A stretch of 64,000 nt of DNA from Afipia clevelandensis ATCC 49720 (GCF_000336555.1 NZ_KB375281.1:3917436-3981435), one strand, 5' to 3'; positions 25,747 through 35,342 are shown, numbered from the stretch's first letter. The notes: a model not told the origin generated them from the letters alone. Program-made: numbers and translations.

Positions 25747-25909
25747 TGGTCCGATTCTAACATTCGCATCTCGTTTCAGCAGGCATTCTGCGAATGTTAG
25801 AATCAAGGGACCACTAGCAAAATATAAGTTTCTGGTGGAGTTTAGGATTTGACATTCGCTTTGAGGACTCGCTGCGAGCGGGGTGCGAATGTCAAATCCA
25901 CTCCACCAG
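25743..25909. repeat. Two tandem long palindromes
   Basis: Element 1 (25743-25817) has arms CTAGTGGTCC-GATTCTAACATTCGCA and the complement, separated by 20 bases. Element 2 (25832-25909) has arms CTGGTGGAG and GGATTTGACATTCGC with their complements. The two share an architecture, and ACATTCGC lies at the inner end of the left arm in both. They fill the gap between the TetR stop codon and the flavin reductase gene, and could form stems of about 25 base pairs. They are probably related mobile palindromic repeats. Confidence 0.85.
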
Positions 25910-25925
25910 GCAGGCAAGGCAGGTC

Positions 25926-26543
25926 ATGGCTGATATTCACTATTACGAACCTTCAAAGGGCCACGGCCTCCGGCACGATCCGTTCAACGCCATTGTCGGC
26001 CCCCGGCCCATCGGTTGGATCGCCTCGAAGGATGCCAAGGGGCATGTCAATCTTGCGCCCTACAGTTTCTTCAACGCATTCTGTTATGTGCCGCCGATCA
26101 TCGGCTTTTCGTCCACCGGCTGGAAGGACAGCGTTGCCAATATCCAGGAAACAAAGGAATTCACCTGGAATCTGGTGACCAAGCATGTCGCCGAACAGAT
26201 GAACATGACCTCGGCGAGCGTGCCGCACGAGACCGACGAGTTCACGATTTCCGGATTGACCAAAGCGCCGAGCCGCAAGGTCGATGTGCCCCGCGTCGGC
26301 GAAAGCCTCGTCTCGTTCGAGTGCAAACTGACCCAGATGATCCAGCTCCAGGGAGCAGATGGCAAAAAGGCCGATGCCTGGGTGACGTTCGGCGAGGTCG
26401 TCGCGGTCCATATCGACAAAAGCCTGATCCGGGATGGGGTTTACCAGACCGCCGAGGCTTACCCGATCCTCCGTGCAGGGCGGATGGGCGACTATGCCCA
26501 GATCCGACCCGACATGATGTTCGAAATGGTCCGGCCGCGCTGA
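25926..26543 (+). CDS. Flavin reductase-like FMN-binding protein
   Basis: 205 residues with the split-barrel flavin reductase signature: NAIVGPRPIGWIASKDAKGH, NLAPYSFFNAFCYVPPIIGF and SVANIQETKEFTWNLV. The family binds FMN and uses NAD(P)H, either to feed flavin to a monooxygenase partner or to reduce substrates. No partner monooxygenase is adjacent. It starts 16 bases after the second long palindrome, so it probably has a promoter between or within the palindromes or is read from upstream. Confidence 0.85.
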   Translation: MADIHYYEPSKGHGLRHDPFNAIVGPRPIGWIASKDAKGHVNLAPYSFFNAFCYVPPIIGFSSTGWKDSVANIQETKEFTWNLVTKHVAEQMNMTSASVPHETDEFTISGLTKAPSRKVDVPRVGESLVSFECKLTQMIQLQGADGKKADAWVTFGEVVAVHIDKSLIRDGVYQTAEAYPILRAGRMGDYAQIRPDMMFEMVRPR

Positions 26544-26768
26544 GTTTGCACGGCGTCTCAAGTCCTTGTGACATCTGAGTGATTACGACGCAGGCCGGAA
26601 CGATCCGGCTGCGCGCAGGTTATTGAACCGTAGGTGTTTTCCGGGGCTTTCGCGTCAAACGCGACAAAACATCGACCTTGTTTTTCAAGGATATTGTCTT
26701 CCACGTCTGGCAGGCTAGCATTTTGGCGATTGTCCGCGGGCCGCCCGAACCTGCAAAGGATTCGTCTC

Positions 26769-29030
26769 ATGAGCTTCTCCTTCCGTCGCGATCTGATCAC
26801 CCGTCCGATCTATGCCTGGGCGCATAAGGCGCTGCCGCCGATGTCCGATACCGAGCGCGAGGCGCTCGAAGCCGGCGACGTATGGTGGGATGCCGATCTG
26901 TTCACCGGCAATCCCGACTGGTCGAAGCTGCTGGCCTTCGCGCCTGCCAAGCTGACCGACGAAGAGGTGGCCTTCCTGAACGGTCCCGTCGATGAACTCT
27001 GCGGAATGATCGACGACTGGAAGGTGAACTGGGAATGGCGCGATCTGCCCCCCGAGGTCTGGGAGTTCATCAAGCGCAATCGCTTTTTGGGCATGATCAT
27101 TCCGAAGGACTATGGCGGCCTCGGCTTCTCGCCCTATGCGCATTCGGAGGTGGTACGGAAGATTTCGACCCGCTCGGTCACGGCCGCTGTCACGGTGATG
27201 GTGCCGAATTCGCTCGGGCCGGGCGAGCTCCTGATGCACTTCGGCACGAAGGAGCAACGCGACAGGTGGCTGCCCGGTCTGGCGGCGGGCCGCGAGATTC
27301 CCTGTTTCGGGTTGACCAGTCCGGAAGCCGGCTCCGACGCGGCCTCAATGATCGACACCGGCATCATCTGCAAAGGCACCTTCAACGGCAAGGAAACGCT
27401 CGGCCTGCGTTTGAACTGGCACAAGCGCTACATCACGCTGGGGCCAGTGGCGACGCTGCTGGGCCTCGCCTTCAAGGCTTACGATCCCGATCATTTGATC
27501 GGCAGCGAGGACGAACTCGGCATCACGGTGGCGTTGATCCCCACCGACCTGCCAGGTGTCAGCATCGGCCGCCGCCATCTGCCCGCGATGCAGGTGTTCC
27601 AGAATGGACCGAACTGGGGCAAGGACGTTTTTATTCCGATGGACTTCATCATCGGCGGGCAGGAGCGCATCGGTCAGGGCTGGAAGATGCTGATGACGGC
27701 GCTGGCCGCGGGCCGCGGCATTTCCTTGCCGTCGCAGTCGTCAGCGGGTGCTGCCTATTGCGCCCGCGCCACCGGCGCTTACGCGCGGATCCGCGAACAA
27801 TTCCATGTGCCGATCGGAAAATTCGAGGGCATCGAGGAGCCGCTGGCGCGCATCGCCGGCACGGCCTATCAGCTTGACGCCGCGCGCCGGCTGACGTGCG
27901 CCGCGCTCAATCAGGGTATCCACCCGGCGGTGATCTCCGGCATCATGAAGCTGCACGCCACCGAGCGGTTGCGCATCGCGACCGATGACGCGATGGATGT
28001 TCACGGCGGCAAGGCCGTGATCGACGGCCCGCAGAACTACATGGGCAGTCTTTACCGCTCGGTGCCGGTCGCGATCACGGTGGAGGGCGCGAACATCCTG
28101 ACCCGCAACCTGATCGTGTTCGGGCAGGGATCGGTGCGCGCGCATCCGTTCCTCCTCAGCGAGATGACGGCGATCGGCGAGGCCGACCAGAAGAAGGGGC
28201 TCGCCGATTTCGACACCTCGTTCTGGAAACATGTCGGCCACGCCATCACCAATACGTTCAGGGCATGGGGCCGGAGCTGGACCGGCGGCGCGTTTGCACC
28301 GGCACCGGATGCGGGCGCTGCCACCGGCTACTATCGCCAGCTATCGCGTTATTCGGCAGCCTTCGCGCTGTGTTCGGACATGGCGCTATTGACGCTGGGA
28401 GGCGCGCTGAAGCGCAGGGAAATGCTGTCCGCGCGCCTCGGCGATATTCTCTCCGAGCTTTATCTGCTCTCCGCCGCCCTGAAGCGCTGGGAAGACGAAG
28501 GCCGTCAGGAAGCCGACTTCCCGGCGCTGGAATGGGTGATGGCGAATGGCATCCGCACCATCGAAAACCGGCTTGCGGAAGTGATCGCCAATCTGCCGAA
28601 CCGCTTTGTCGGCGTGATCCTGAAAGTTTTGATCCAGCCGCTCGGCGCTAATCCGCTTGGGCCGTCGGACGATATCGTGCATCGCTGTGCGCAACTGATC
28701 CTTGCGCCCTCGGCGGCGCGTGACCGGCTGACGGCGGGTCTCTATCATGCCAACGACGACGGGCCGCTGGCGCGCCTTGAAAAGGCATTCCTGCTGGTGA
28801 CCGCCAACGAGGCAATCGAGAAGAAGATGCATGCGGCGCATCTGCGCGACTGGAGCCAAGCTGTGAAGAAGGGTGTGATCACCGCCGACGAAGGCGAGAA
28901 GATCAAGGCCGCGCATGATGCGGTCGCGCGGGTGATCGAGGTCGACGACTTCGCTCCGGAAGCGCTGTCGCCGATCTACCATAAGCAGACTGAAGCAAAG
29001 CAGACCACGCCGGACCGGGCGGCAAGCTGA
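26769..29030 (+). CDS. fadE: Long-chain acyl-CoA dehydrogenase, FadE type
   Basis: 753 residues from ATG 26769. The sequence has the FadE/DUF1974 architecture: N-terminal SFSFRRDLITRPIYAWAHKA, then acyl-CoA dehydrogenase domains (PKDYGGLGFSPYAHSEVVRK, CFGLTSPEAGSDAASMIDTG, VHGGKAVIDGPQNYMGSLY) and a C-terminal DUF1974 extension of about 280 residues. FadE performs the first oxidation step of beta-oxidation at the inner membrane. It is the first gene of a fadE-fadI-fadJ run; its stop overlaps the thiolase start (TGATGG). Confidence 0.92.
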   Translation: MSFSFRRDLITRPIYAWAHKALPPMSDTEREALEAGDVWWDADLFTGNPDWSKLLAFAPAKLTDEEVAFLNGPVDELCGMIDDWKVNWEWRDLPPEVWEFIKRNRFLGMIIPKDYGGLGFSPYAHSEVVRKISTRSVTAAVTVMVPNSLGPGELLMHFGTKEQRDRWLPGLAAGREIPCFGLTSPEAGSDAASMIDTGIICKGTFNGKETLGLRLNWHKRYITLGPVATLLGLAFKAYDPDHLIGSEDELGITVALIPTDLPGVSIGRRHLPAMQVFQNGPNWGKDVFIPMDFIIGGQERIGQGWKMLMTALAAGRGISLPSQSSAGAAYCARATGAYARIREQFHVPIGKFEGIEEPLARIAGTAYQLDAARRLTCAALNQGIHPAVISGIMKLHATERLRIATDDAMDVHGGKAVIDGPQNYMGSLYRSVPVAITVEGANILTRNLIVFGQGSVRAHPFLLSEMTAIGEADQKKGLADFDTSFWKHVGHAITNTFRAWGRSWTGGAFAPAPDAGAATGYYRQLSRYSAAFALCSDMALLTLGGALKRREMLSARLGDILSELYLLSAALKRWEDEGRQEADFPALEWVMANGIRTIENRLAEVIANLPNRFVGVILKVLIQPLGANPLGPSDDIVHRCAQLILAPSAARDRLTAGLYHANDDGPLARLEKAFLLVTANEAIEKKMHAAHLRDWSQAVKKGVITADEGEKIKAAHDAVARVIEVDDFAPEALSPIYHKQTEAKQTTPDRAAS

Positions 29031-30316
29031 TGGCGCGTCGTCCGGTCTATATTGTCGACGGCGCACGCACACCGTTTTTCAAGGCACAGGGCGGGCCGGG
29101 GCCGTTCACCCCGGTCGATCTCGCTGTTCAGGCCGGACGGCCTCTGCTGGCGCGGCAGCCGTTTGCGCCGACGGCGTTCGATCAGGTCATCCTCGGCTGC
29201 GTCAATGTCATTGCCGACGAGATGAATCCCGCCCGTGTCGCGGCGCTGCGCCTCGGCATGGGCGAACGCATGGTGGCCTTTACGGTGCAGATCAATTGCG
29301 GCTCCGGCATGCAGTCGATCGACACCGCCTACCGCTACATCGAAGCGGGCAAGGCCGATATGATTCTGGCGGGCGGCGCGGAGGCCTTGAGCTATGCACC
29401 GCTGGTGTTTCCGCGATCGGGCGTGCGCTGGTTTGCGCGGCTGGCATCCGCAAAAGATACGCTTTCAAAAGCGGCGGCGTTTCTGAAAGCGCGCCCAGGG
29501 GACTTCAAGCCGATCATCGGCCTTGAGCGCGGGCTGACCGATCCGATTACCGATCTCAACATGGGACAGACCGCCGAGGTCATCGCGCATTTGATGGGCG
29601 TGACTCGCGCGCAGGCTGACGCCTATGCGGTGGAAAGTCATCAGCGGCTGGCGACGGCGCAGGCGCAAGGATACCTGCGCGGCGAAGTCGAGACGGCTTT
29701 TGCGCGCGACGGAAAATTCTACGACCACGACGACGGTGTTCGTCCGGATTCATCCATTGAGAAACTGGCGAAACTCAAGCCGGCTTTCGAGCGGCCGTGG
29801 GGGCAGGTGACGCCGGGTAACTCGTCGCAGATCACCGACGGTGCCTGCTGGACCATTCTGGCGTCGGAGGATGCCGTCAACAAATATGGCCTCAAGCCGA
29901 AGGCGATCATCGTCGACAGCCAGTGGGCGGGGCTCGATCCGGCGATTATGGGTTTCGGTCCTGTCCTGTCCTCGAATGAACTCCTGAAACGCAACAAGCT
30001 GACGCTGCAGGACATCGAGACCTGGGAAATCAACGAAGCCTTCGCTTCGCAAGTCCTGGCGTGTCTGGCCGCGTGGAAGGACGACAAGTTCTGTCGTGAG
30101 GTGCTGGGCCTTGACGGTGCGGCGGGCGAGATTAATCGCGCGAAGCTCAATGTCGATGGCGGTGCGATCAGCCTCGGCCATCCGGTCGGCACCAGCGGCA
30201 ACCGCATCGTGCTGCACCTTGTGAATGCGATGAAGCGGCTCGGCACCCGGCGCGGTATCGCTACTGAATGCATCGGCGGCGGCCTCGGCGGCGCGATGCT
30301 GATCGAGACAGTGTAA
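29030..30316 (+). CDS. fadI: Acetyl-CoA C-acyltransferase (thiolase), FadI-like
   Basis: 428 residues. Thiolase residues are all visible: nucleophile C90 in INCGSGMQS, NEAF, GHPVGTSGNR and the second cysteine in ECIGGGLGGAM. It cleaves 3-ketoacyl-CoA to acetyl-CoA and a shortened acyl-CoA. Length and the longer loop after residue 160 are like FadI of the trifunctional complex, in agreement with the following fadJ gene. It overlaps fadE by one base; fadJ starts 10 bases downstream. Confidence 0.92.
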   Translation: MARRPVYIVDGARTPFFKAQGGPGPFTPVDLAVQAGRPLLARQPFAPTAFDQVILGCVNVIADEMNPARVAALRLGMGERMVAFTVQINCGSGMQSIDTAYRYIEAGKADMILAGGAEALSYAPLVFPRSGVRWFARLASAKDTLSKAAAFLKARPGDFKPIIGLERGLTDPITDLNMGQTAEVIAHLMGVTRAQADAYAVESHQRLATAQAQGYLRGEVETAFARDGKFYDHDDGVRPDSSIEKLAKLKPAFERPWGQVTPGNSSQITDGACWTILASEDAVNKYGLKPKAIIVDSQWAGLDPAIMGFGPVLSSNELLKRNKLTLQDIETWEINEAFASQVLACLAAWKDDKFCREVLGLDGAAGEINRAKLNVDGGAISLGHPVGTSGNRIVLHLVNAMKRLGTRRGIATECIGGGLGGAMLIETV

Positions 30317-30326
30317 GGGAACGGAC

Positions 30327-32414
30327 ATGGATTCACGCATCATGGATGTTCTCAAGGACCGCGTGCTCGAACTCGGGCCGGAGCCCTTAGCCGGGCCTTA
30401 CAGGAACTTCAAGCTGGCGCGCGATGAAGATGGTATCGCGTGGCTGCTGTTCGACCGCGACGGCACCAGCGCCAATACGCTGTCCGAGGACGTGCTGGTC
30501 GAATTCGAGACCGTCATCGCCGCGCTGGAGCAGGATCGTCCTGCAGGCATCGTCATCCGCTCCGCGAAGCCGTCGGGGTTCATCGCCGGCGCCGACGTCA
30601 ATGAGTTTCGCGGGGTCAGCGATCCGCGCGAGGTCGAAACCCGGATGGCCCGCGCGCATGCGGTCGTCGACCGGCTGGAGGCGCTCAAGGTGCCGAGCGT
30701 CGCCGTAATCCACGGCTTCTGTCTTGGCGGCGGCCTCGAAGTGGCGCTGGCCTGCAACACGCGCATCGCCATCGACAACGCGCGCTTTGGATTTCCTGAG
30801 GTGATGCTCGGCCTGCATCCGGGCCTCGGAGGCACCGCGCGTTTCACGCATCTGGTCAGCCCGCTCGAGGCGATGACCATGATGCTGACCGGAAAGACCA
30901 TTGACGCCCGCAAGGCGAAGGCGCTGGGTCTTGTCGATGCGGTGACGCAGGAGCGCCATGTCCGCAATGCCGTCAAGGATGCGATCTTCGGGCGGCTGCG
31001 GCCGCACAGGCAGGGGCTGCTTGCGCAGGCCATGAATCTCGGGCCGGTGCGTGGCCTGCTTGCAAACCGGATGCGCGGCGAGGCAGCCAAGACCGCGCCG
31101 AAGGAGCATTATCCCGCTCCCTATGCGCTGATCGACCTGTGGGAGAAACACGGCGGCGACCGCAAGGCGATGCTGGCGGCGGAAAAAACCTCGTTCGCTA
31201 ATCTGATGGTGACGCCGACGGCGCAGAACCTGATCCGCGTGTTCTTCCTGCGCGAGCAGATGAAAAAACTCGCCGACGGCCGCAACACCGTGAAGCATGT
31301 CCATGTCATCGGCGCGGGCGCGATGGGCGGCGATATCGCCGCATGGTGCGCCCATCAGGGCCTGCGCGTCACGCTGGCCGACATGAAAGCCGAGCCGATT
31401 GCCGGAGCGATCAAGCGCGCTGCCGATCTGTTCGGCAAGATCATTCGCAAACCCACCGACCGGCGCGACGCGCTCGACCGGCTGGTTCCGGACATGAACG
31501 GCGAGGGCGTGCGCAACGCCGATCTGATCATCGAGGCAGTGCCGGAAAAGCTCGAACTCAAGCAGAAGGTTTATGCCGGGCTCGAGCCGATCATGAAGCC
31601 CGGTGCGATCCTCGCCACCAACACGTCGAGCATTCCGCTGCAGGATCTGCGCACCACGCTGAAGAATCCCGGACACTTGCTGGGTCTGCATTTCTTCAAT
31701 CCGGTGTCGCGGCTGCAACTGGTCGAAGTCGTGAGCCACGATGGGGCCGATCCGCAGGCGCTGGCGGCTGCGCTGAAGTTCGTCGGCGCCATTGATCGTC
31801 TGCCGTTGCCGGTGAAGAGTTCGCCGGGGTTCCTCGTCAACCGCGCGCTGACGCCGTATATGCTCGAAGCGATGGTGATGCTCGACGAGAAGATCGACAA
31901 GGCGACCATCGACGCCGCCGCCGAGAAATTCGGCATGCCGATGGGGCCAATTGAACTCGCCGATCAGGTCGGGCTGGATATCTGTCTTGCGGTGGGCGAC
32001 ATGCTGCGCTCGAAATTCGGCGAGGCCGCGCTGCCGCCCGCGCCGGACTGGCTGCGCGACAAGGTCAAGAACGGCGACCTTGGCCGCAAGACCGGCAAGG
32101 GCTTTTATGAATGGAAGGACGGCAAGGCGGTGAAGGCACCATCACCGGTGCAGCCGACCGACGAAATGATCGACCGCCTTGTACTGCCGATGTCGAATGT
32201 CTGCGTTGCGTGTCTGCGCGAGGGCATCGTCGATAACGCCGATGTGGTGGATGGCGCGATGATCTTCGGCACCGGTTATGCGCCGTTCCGCGGTGGCCCG
32301 CTGAACTACGCGCGTACGCGCGGTTCAGAGAATGTCGTCGCGGCGCTGCAGGCGTTGCAGGCTAAGTTCGGCGAGCGCTTCCAACCCGATGCCGGGTGGG
32401 ATACGTTTTCCTGA
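30327..32414 (+). CDS. fadJ: Fatty-acid oxidation multifunctional protein, FadJ type
   Basis: 695 residues. The N-terminal enoyl-CoA hydratase domain has GFIAGADVNEF and FCLGGGLEVALACNTRIA; the second catalytic Glu is in FPEVMLGLHPGLGGT. The middle NAD-binding domain carries GAGAMGGDIAAWCA. The C-terminal 3-hydroxyacyl-CoA dehydrogenase domains include LGLHFFNPVSRLQLVEVV and end with FGTGYAPFRGGPLNYA. It hydrates enoyl-CoA and oxidises 3-hydroxyacyl-CoA, passing product to FadI. GTAAGGGAACGGAC precedes the ATG. Confidence 0.94.
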   Translation: MDSRIMDVLKDRVLELGPEPLAGPYRNFKLARDEDGIAWLLFDRDGTSANTLSEDVLVEFETVIAALEQDRPAGIVIRSAKPSGFIAGADVNEFRGVSDPREVETRMARAHAVVDRLEALKVPSVAVIHGFCLGGGLEVALACNTRIAIDNARFGFPEVMLGLHPGLGGTARFTHLVSPLEAMTMMLTGKTIDARKAKALGLVDAVTQERHVRNAVKDAIFGRLRPHRQGLLAQAMNLGPVRGLLANRMRGEAAKTAPKEHYPAPYALIDLWEKHGGDRKAMLAAEKTSFANLMVTPTAQNLIRVFFLREQMKKLADGRNTVKHVHVIGAGAMGGDIAAWCAHQGLRVTLADMKAEPIAGAIKRAADLFGKIIRKPTDRRDALDRLVPDMNGEGVRNADLIIEAVPEKLELKQKVYAGLEPIMKPGAILATNTSSIPLQDLRTTLKNPGHLLGLHFFNPVSRLQLVEVVSHDGADPQALAAALKFVGAIDRLPLPVKSSPGFLVNRALTPYMLEAMVMLDEKIDKATIDAAAEKFGMPMGPIELADQVGLDICLAVGDMLRSKFGEAALPPAPDWLRDKVKNGDLGRKTGKGFYEWKDGKAVKAPSPVQPTDEMIDRLVLPMSNVCVACLREGIVDNADVVDGAMIFGTGYAPFRGGPLNYARTRGSENVVAALQALQAKFGERFQPDAGWDTFS

Positions 32415-32454
32415 CAAGGAAATCATTTTGATATTCATGTGACGGATTTCATCA

Positions 32455-32877
32455 ATGGCTGAAATACATGCCGCGCCGGCGCCAGCTGCGCCACAAGGTG
32501 AGTTGTCGATCCGTACGCTGGCGATGCCCGCAGACACCAATCAGAACGGCGATATCTTCGGCGGCTGGCTGCTTAGTCAGATGGATTTGGCTGGGAGCAT
32601 TTTTGCCTACAAGACAACCCAAAGCCGCAACGTGACAGTGGCTATCGACGCGATGACGTTTCGCAAACCGGTCTATGTCGGAGATGTCGTCTCTGTTTAT
32701 GCGTCAACTGTGCGCGTTGGTCGCACTTCGGTCACGGTGCATGTCGAATCCTGGGTGCAAAGACGCAATGAGTCGGGTCTGATTCTGGTGACGGACGGGA
32801 ACTACACCTACGTCGCGATTGACGATCACGGACAGCCGCAGCCGATCCGTCAGGAACCTCCTGCTGTCAGCGCTTGA
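32455..32877 (+). CDS. Acyl-CoA thioesterase, YciA-type hotdog protein
   Basis: 140 residues; a single hotdog domain with the signature DTNQNGDIFGGWLLSQMD, in which the last Asp is the catalytic residue of YciA enzymes, followed by VTVAIDAMTFRKPVYVGDVV. It hydrolyses acyl-CoA to free acid and CoA. It lies 40 bases after fadJ with no terminator, so it probably belongs to the fad operon and prevents CoA sequestration. Confidence 0.9.
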   Translation: MAEIHAAPAPAAPQGELSIRTLAMPADTNQNGDIFGGWLLSQMDLAGSIFAYKTTQSRNVTVAIDAMTFRKPVYVGDVVSVYASTVRVGRTSVTVHVESWVQRRNESGLILVTDGNYTYVAIDDHGQPQPIRQEPPAVSA

Positions 32878-33254
32878 CCTGTCACAAGTCTTAACGCGCA
32901 CGTAGATACCTTTTCGCGCATGCAGCACTGTCGCGCGCTGCTTTATTCGCCGCTGCGCTGCAGTGCGACGCTCTCATTTCTATTTTTATCAATTGCCACC
33001 AATCGTCTTCCAGACTCAACACGCCGGTTATAAAACTGTCGTGCGAAGCGCCTACAGGTGCGGCGGGTTGCTCAGAGCGATGTCAGCGTTTGTCTGTTTT
33101 CGAGTCATTCCAGTCTGAAAACAGCCTCTAGATGTTGGCCCGCGATGTGCATAGTGATGGGGGAGATACATGATGTGTTGGAGATGTCTCGGCTGAAACC
33201 TTTTCAGCTCTTCTGAGTTAAAGCGCGAGAGAACGACGGGGCACGGAACAAGAC
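32878..33254. other. Intergenic leader region without a recognised gene
   Basis: 377 bases separate the thioesterase stop from the small gene at 33255. I find no convincing reading frame. A 7-base-pair hairpin (GCTGAAA/TTTCAGC, 33192-33208) lies 47 bases before the next ATG, in what would be its leader. The first half is AT-richer than its surroundings and may hold the promoter. Confidence 0.5.
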
Positions 33255-33449
33255 ATGTCGGATACCTACATCATCGAAGTCAGCTCGGAAGCCGCAGGAA
33301 TCGTGGTCCGCGAAAAGGCGGGATTCAGATTCTTCGCGGCGGTTCACAAGTTCAATCCACTCGATGGTCAGATTTTCAAGAGCGCGCGCGAGGCGGAACG
33401 CGCCGCGACCCGCGTTCTGGCCGGGCGGCTCGATCCGGTTCCGGCCTGA
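33255..33449 (+). CDS. Small uncharacterised protein (64 aa)
   Basis: The sequence begins MSDTYIIEVSSEAAGIVVRE, continues with GFRFFAAVHKFNPLDGQIF and ends in an Ala/Arg-rich helix (AREAERAATRVLAGRL). The pattern of alternating hydrophobics followed by one helix suggests a compact beta-beta-alpha fold, not a random frame. There is no signal peptide or membrane segment. The ribosome-binding site GGAACAAGAC is modest. A strong terminator directly follows (33466). I do not recognise the family. Confidence 0.65.
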   Translation: MSDTYIIEVSSEAAGIVVREKAGFRFFAAVHKFNPLDGQIFKSAREAERAATRVLAGRLDPVPA

Positions 33450-33465
33450 ACCATCGGGCATGAAG

Positions 33466-33491
33466 AAGGCCGGGATCGCTCCCGGCCTTTT
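33466..33491. terminator. Bidirectional terminator between convergent genes
   Basis: AAGGCCGGGA and its complement TCCCGGCCTT form a stem with T-run on the plus side and A-run on the minus side, 16 bases past the small gene and 22 past the Old Yellow Enzyme stop. It can serve both. Confidence 0.8.
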
Positions 33492-33512
33492 CGATTCGAG
33501 ATTGCTGCGCGC

Positions 33513-34610
33513 TTATTCCGCCGCAGCCTGTTGTCCAAGGGCCGGGTAATCCGTGTAGCCCTTTGCGCCGCCGCCATAGAAGGTCATCTTGTCGAACGGG
33601 TTGAGCGGCGCGCCGAGCTTGAGACGCTCGACAAGGTCGGGATTCGAGATGAACAGTTTGCCGAATGCGATCAGGTCGGCCTTGTTCTGGTCCAGGATTT
33701 CCGTCGCCAGCTTGAAGTCATAGCCATTGTTGGCGATGTAGGTGCCGCTGAACCGCTTGCGCAGGCTGGCATAGTCGAACGGCGCAATATCGCGCGGACC
33801 GCCTGTCGCGCCTTCGATGACATGGATGTAGACGAGCTTCAGCGCATTGAGCTGATCGACGATATGATCGAACAGCGGCTGCGGATTGCTGTCGGAGACA
33901 TCGTTGGCGGGCGTCACCGGCGAAATGCGGATGCCGGTGCGGTCTGCGCCAGCCTCTGCAGCGACGGCCTGCGCCACCTCGATCATCAGCCGCGCGCGAT
34001 TCTCAATCGAGCCGCCATAAGCGTCCGTGCGCTTGTTGCTGCCGTCCTTGGCGAACTGGTCGAGCAGATAGCCATTCGCGCCGTGAATTTCGACGCCGTC
34101 AAATCCGGCTTCAATGGCGTTGGCGGCAGCGCGCTTGAAGCTGTCGACGATGCCGGGGATTTCGTTCAGCTCGAGCGCACGGGGCTCGGAGACATCGGCG
34201 AATGCACCACCAACAAAGGTCTTGGTGTTGGCCCGGATCGCAGAGGGCGCAACCGGCGCGCCGCCATTGGCCTGCAGGCTGGTGTGCGAAATGCGTCCGA
34301 CATGCCAGAGCTGGATGTAAATATGTCCGCCGCGCTCATGCACGCGGTCCGTCACCTTGCGCCAGCCTGCGACCTGTTCCTTGGTATAGATGCCGGGCGT
34401 GTCCTGATAGCCCTGGCCCTGCTGCGAGACCTGGCTCGCTTCGGTGATCAGAAGGCCGGCGGAGGCGCGCTGGCCGTAATATTCGACGGCGAGAGGATTG
34501 GGCACGAAACCGGCAAGCGCGCGATTGCGGGTCAGCGGCGCCATGACCGCGCGGTTGGCGAGGGTGATGTTGCCGAGCTTGTAGGGATCGAAGAGTTTGG
34601 ATGCGGACAT
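33513..34610 (-). CDS. Old Yellow Enzyme (ene reductase, NemA-like)
   Basis: 365 residues forming one FMN-binding TIM barrel. Typical motifs are present: FDPYKLGNITLANRAVMAPL, GHIYIQLWHVGRISH, and GVEIHGANGYLLDQF, whose His and Asn bind the substrate oxygen. The family reduces activated alkenes, nitrate esters and quinone-like electrophiles using NAD(P)H. It is monocistronic, and its 5' region (34620-34680) contains GCATT-TGCTGG-AATGC, a possible operator, but no regulator gene is adjacent. Confidence 0.92.
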   Translation of the reverse strand: MSASKLFDPYKLGNITLANRAVMAPLTRNRALAGFVPNPLAVEYYGQRASAGLLITEASQVSQQGQGYQDTPGIYTKEQVAGWRKVTDRVHERGGHIYIQLWHVGRISHTSLQANGGAPVAPSAIRANTKTFVGGAFADVSEPRALELNEIPGIVDSFKRAAANAIEAGFDGVEIHGANGYLLDQFAKDGSNKRTDAYGGSIENRARLMIEVAQAVAAEAGADRTGIRISPVTPANDVSDSNPQPLFDHIVDQLNALKLVYIHVIEGATGGPRDIAPFDYASLRKRFSGTYIANNGYDFKLATEILDQNKADLIAFGKLFISNPDLVERLKLGAPLNPFDKMTFYGGGAKGYTDYPALGQQAAAE

Positions 34611-34841
34611 GACTGCTGTTCCTCAGCGGGAGTTCAATGCAGATGCATGTAAGTATCGCATTTGCTGGAATGCAAGCCACCGTTCGGTGAAAAGTGCTGT
34701 TTCGGGCCGCACGAATGGCTGTCATGTTCGCGCTGTTTCAAACACGCCAGCGGCCGCAGGAAACGATTTTCTACCTTCCGTGACAGGAAGATGAAAATCG
34801 TCTCCTTGTTGGATGCAGCCGAGAGAAAACAACTCCGCCGA

Positions 34842-35342
34842 TCAGGCTCCGAGAAAATCGCGTTTTCCAAGCTCAACGCCCTTGTGACGCAGAATGTCAT
34901 AGGCCGTGGTGCAATGGAAAAAGAACTGCGGGATTGCCGAGTGATTGAGAAACTGCTGGCCGGTGACCGTCATGGTCTGGCCGGGGCCGACAGGGAAGGT
35001 GATCTCGCGCTTTTCCGCGCCTTCATATTTGGCTGGCGGCAGCGCCTCGATGTTCGACAGAACCTTTTTGATCCGCGCCTGCAATTCGGCAAATGTGGTT
35101 TCGGTGTCGGCCATCACGGGCAACTCGGTTTGGGTGAACCGCGCGCAGGCCTTGCCCGAGAAGTCGCACGCAAGCTGAACCTGTTTGGTCAGCGGATACA
35201 TTGTCGGATGGAGCCGCGCCTCCAGCAGTTCGCTCGGCGGGATATTATTTGCGCCGGCGTGGGCCTCGGCCTTGGCGAGAATGGCGGACAACGCATTCAA
35301 TGTGCGAATGAAGACCGGAGCTGAACCATCGTAGAATGTCAT
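34842..35342 (-). CDS. DUF1993 family protein
   Basis: 166 residues. The N-terminus (YDGSAPVFIRTLNALSAILA), LLEARLHPTMYPLTKQVQLA and GQQFLNHSAIPQFFFHCTTA are the DUF1993 pattern, an all-helical DinB-like fold. His residues near 46 and 134-143 are placed like the metal ligands of DinB relatives. Function is not established for the family. The gene is upstream of, and co-directional with, the Old Yellow Enzyme, but the 230-base gap argues for separate promoters. Confidence 0.85.
   Translation of the reverse strand: MTFYDGSAPVFIRTLNALSAILAKAEAHAGANNIPPSELLEARLHPTMYPLTKQVQLACDFSGKACARFTQTELPVMADTETTFAELQARIKKVLSNIEALPPAKYEGAEKREITFPVGPGQTMTVTGQQFLNHSAIPQFFFHCTTAYDILRHKGVELGKRDFLGA

Noticed and set aside
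25743-25909. Paired palindromes as a CRISPR array or attachment site
   Set aside because: Only two units, each a palindrome with different sequence; no spacers, integrase or tRNA nearby.
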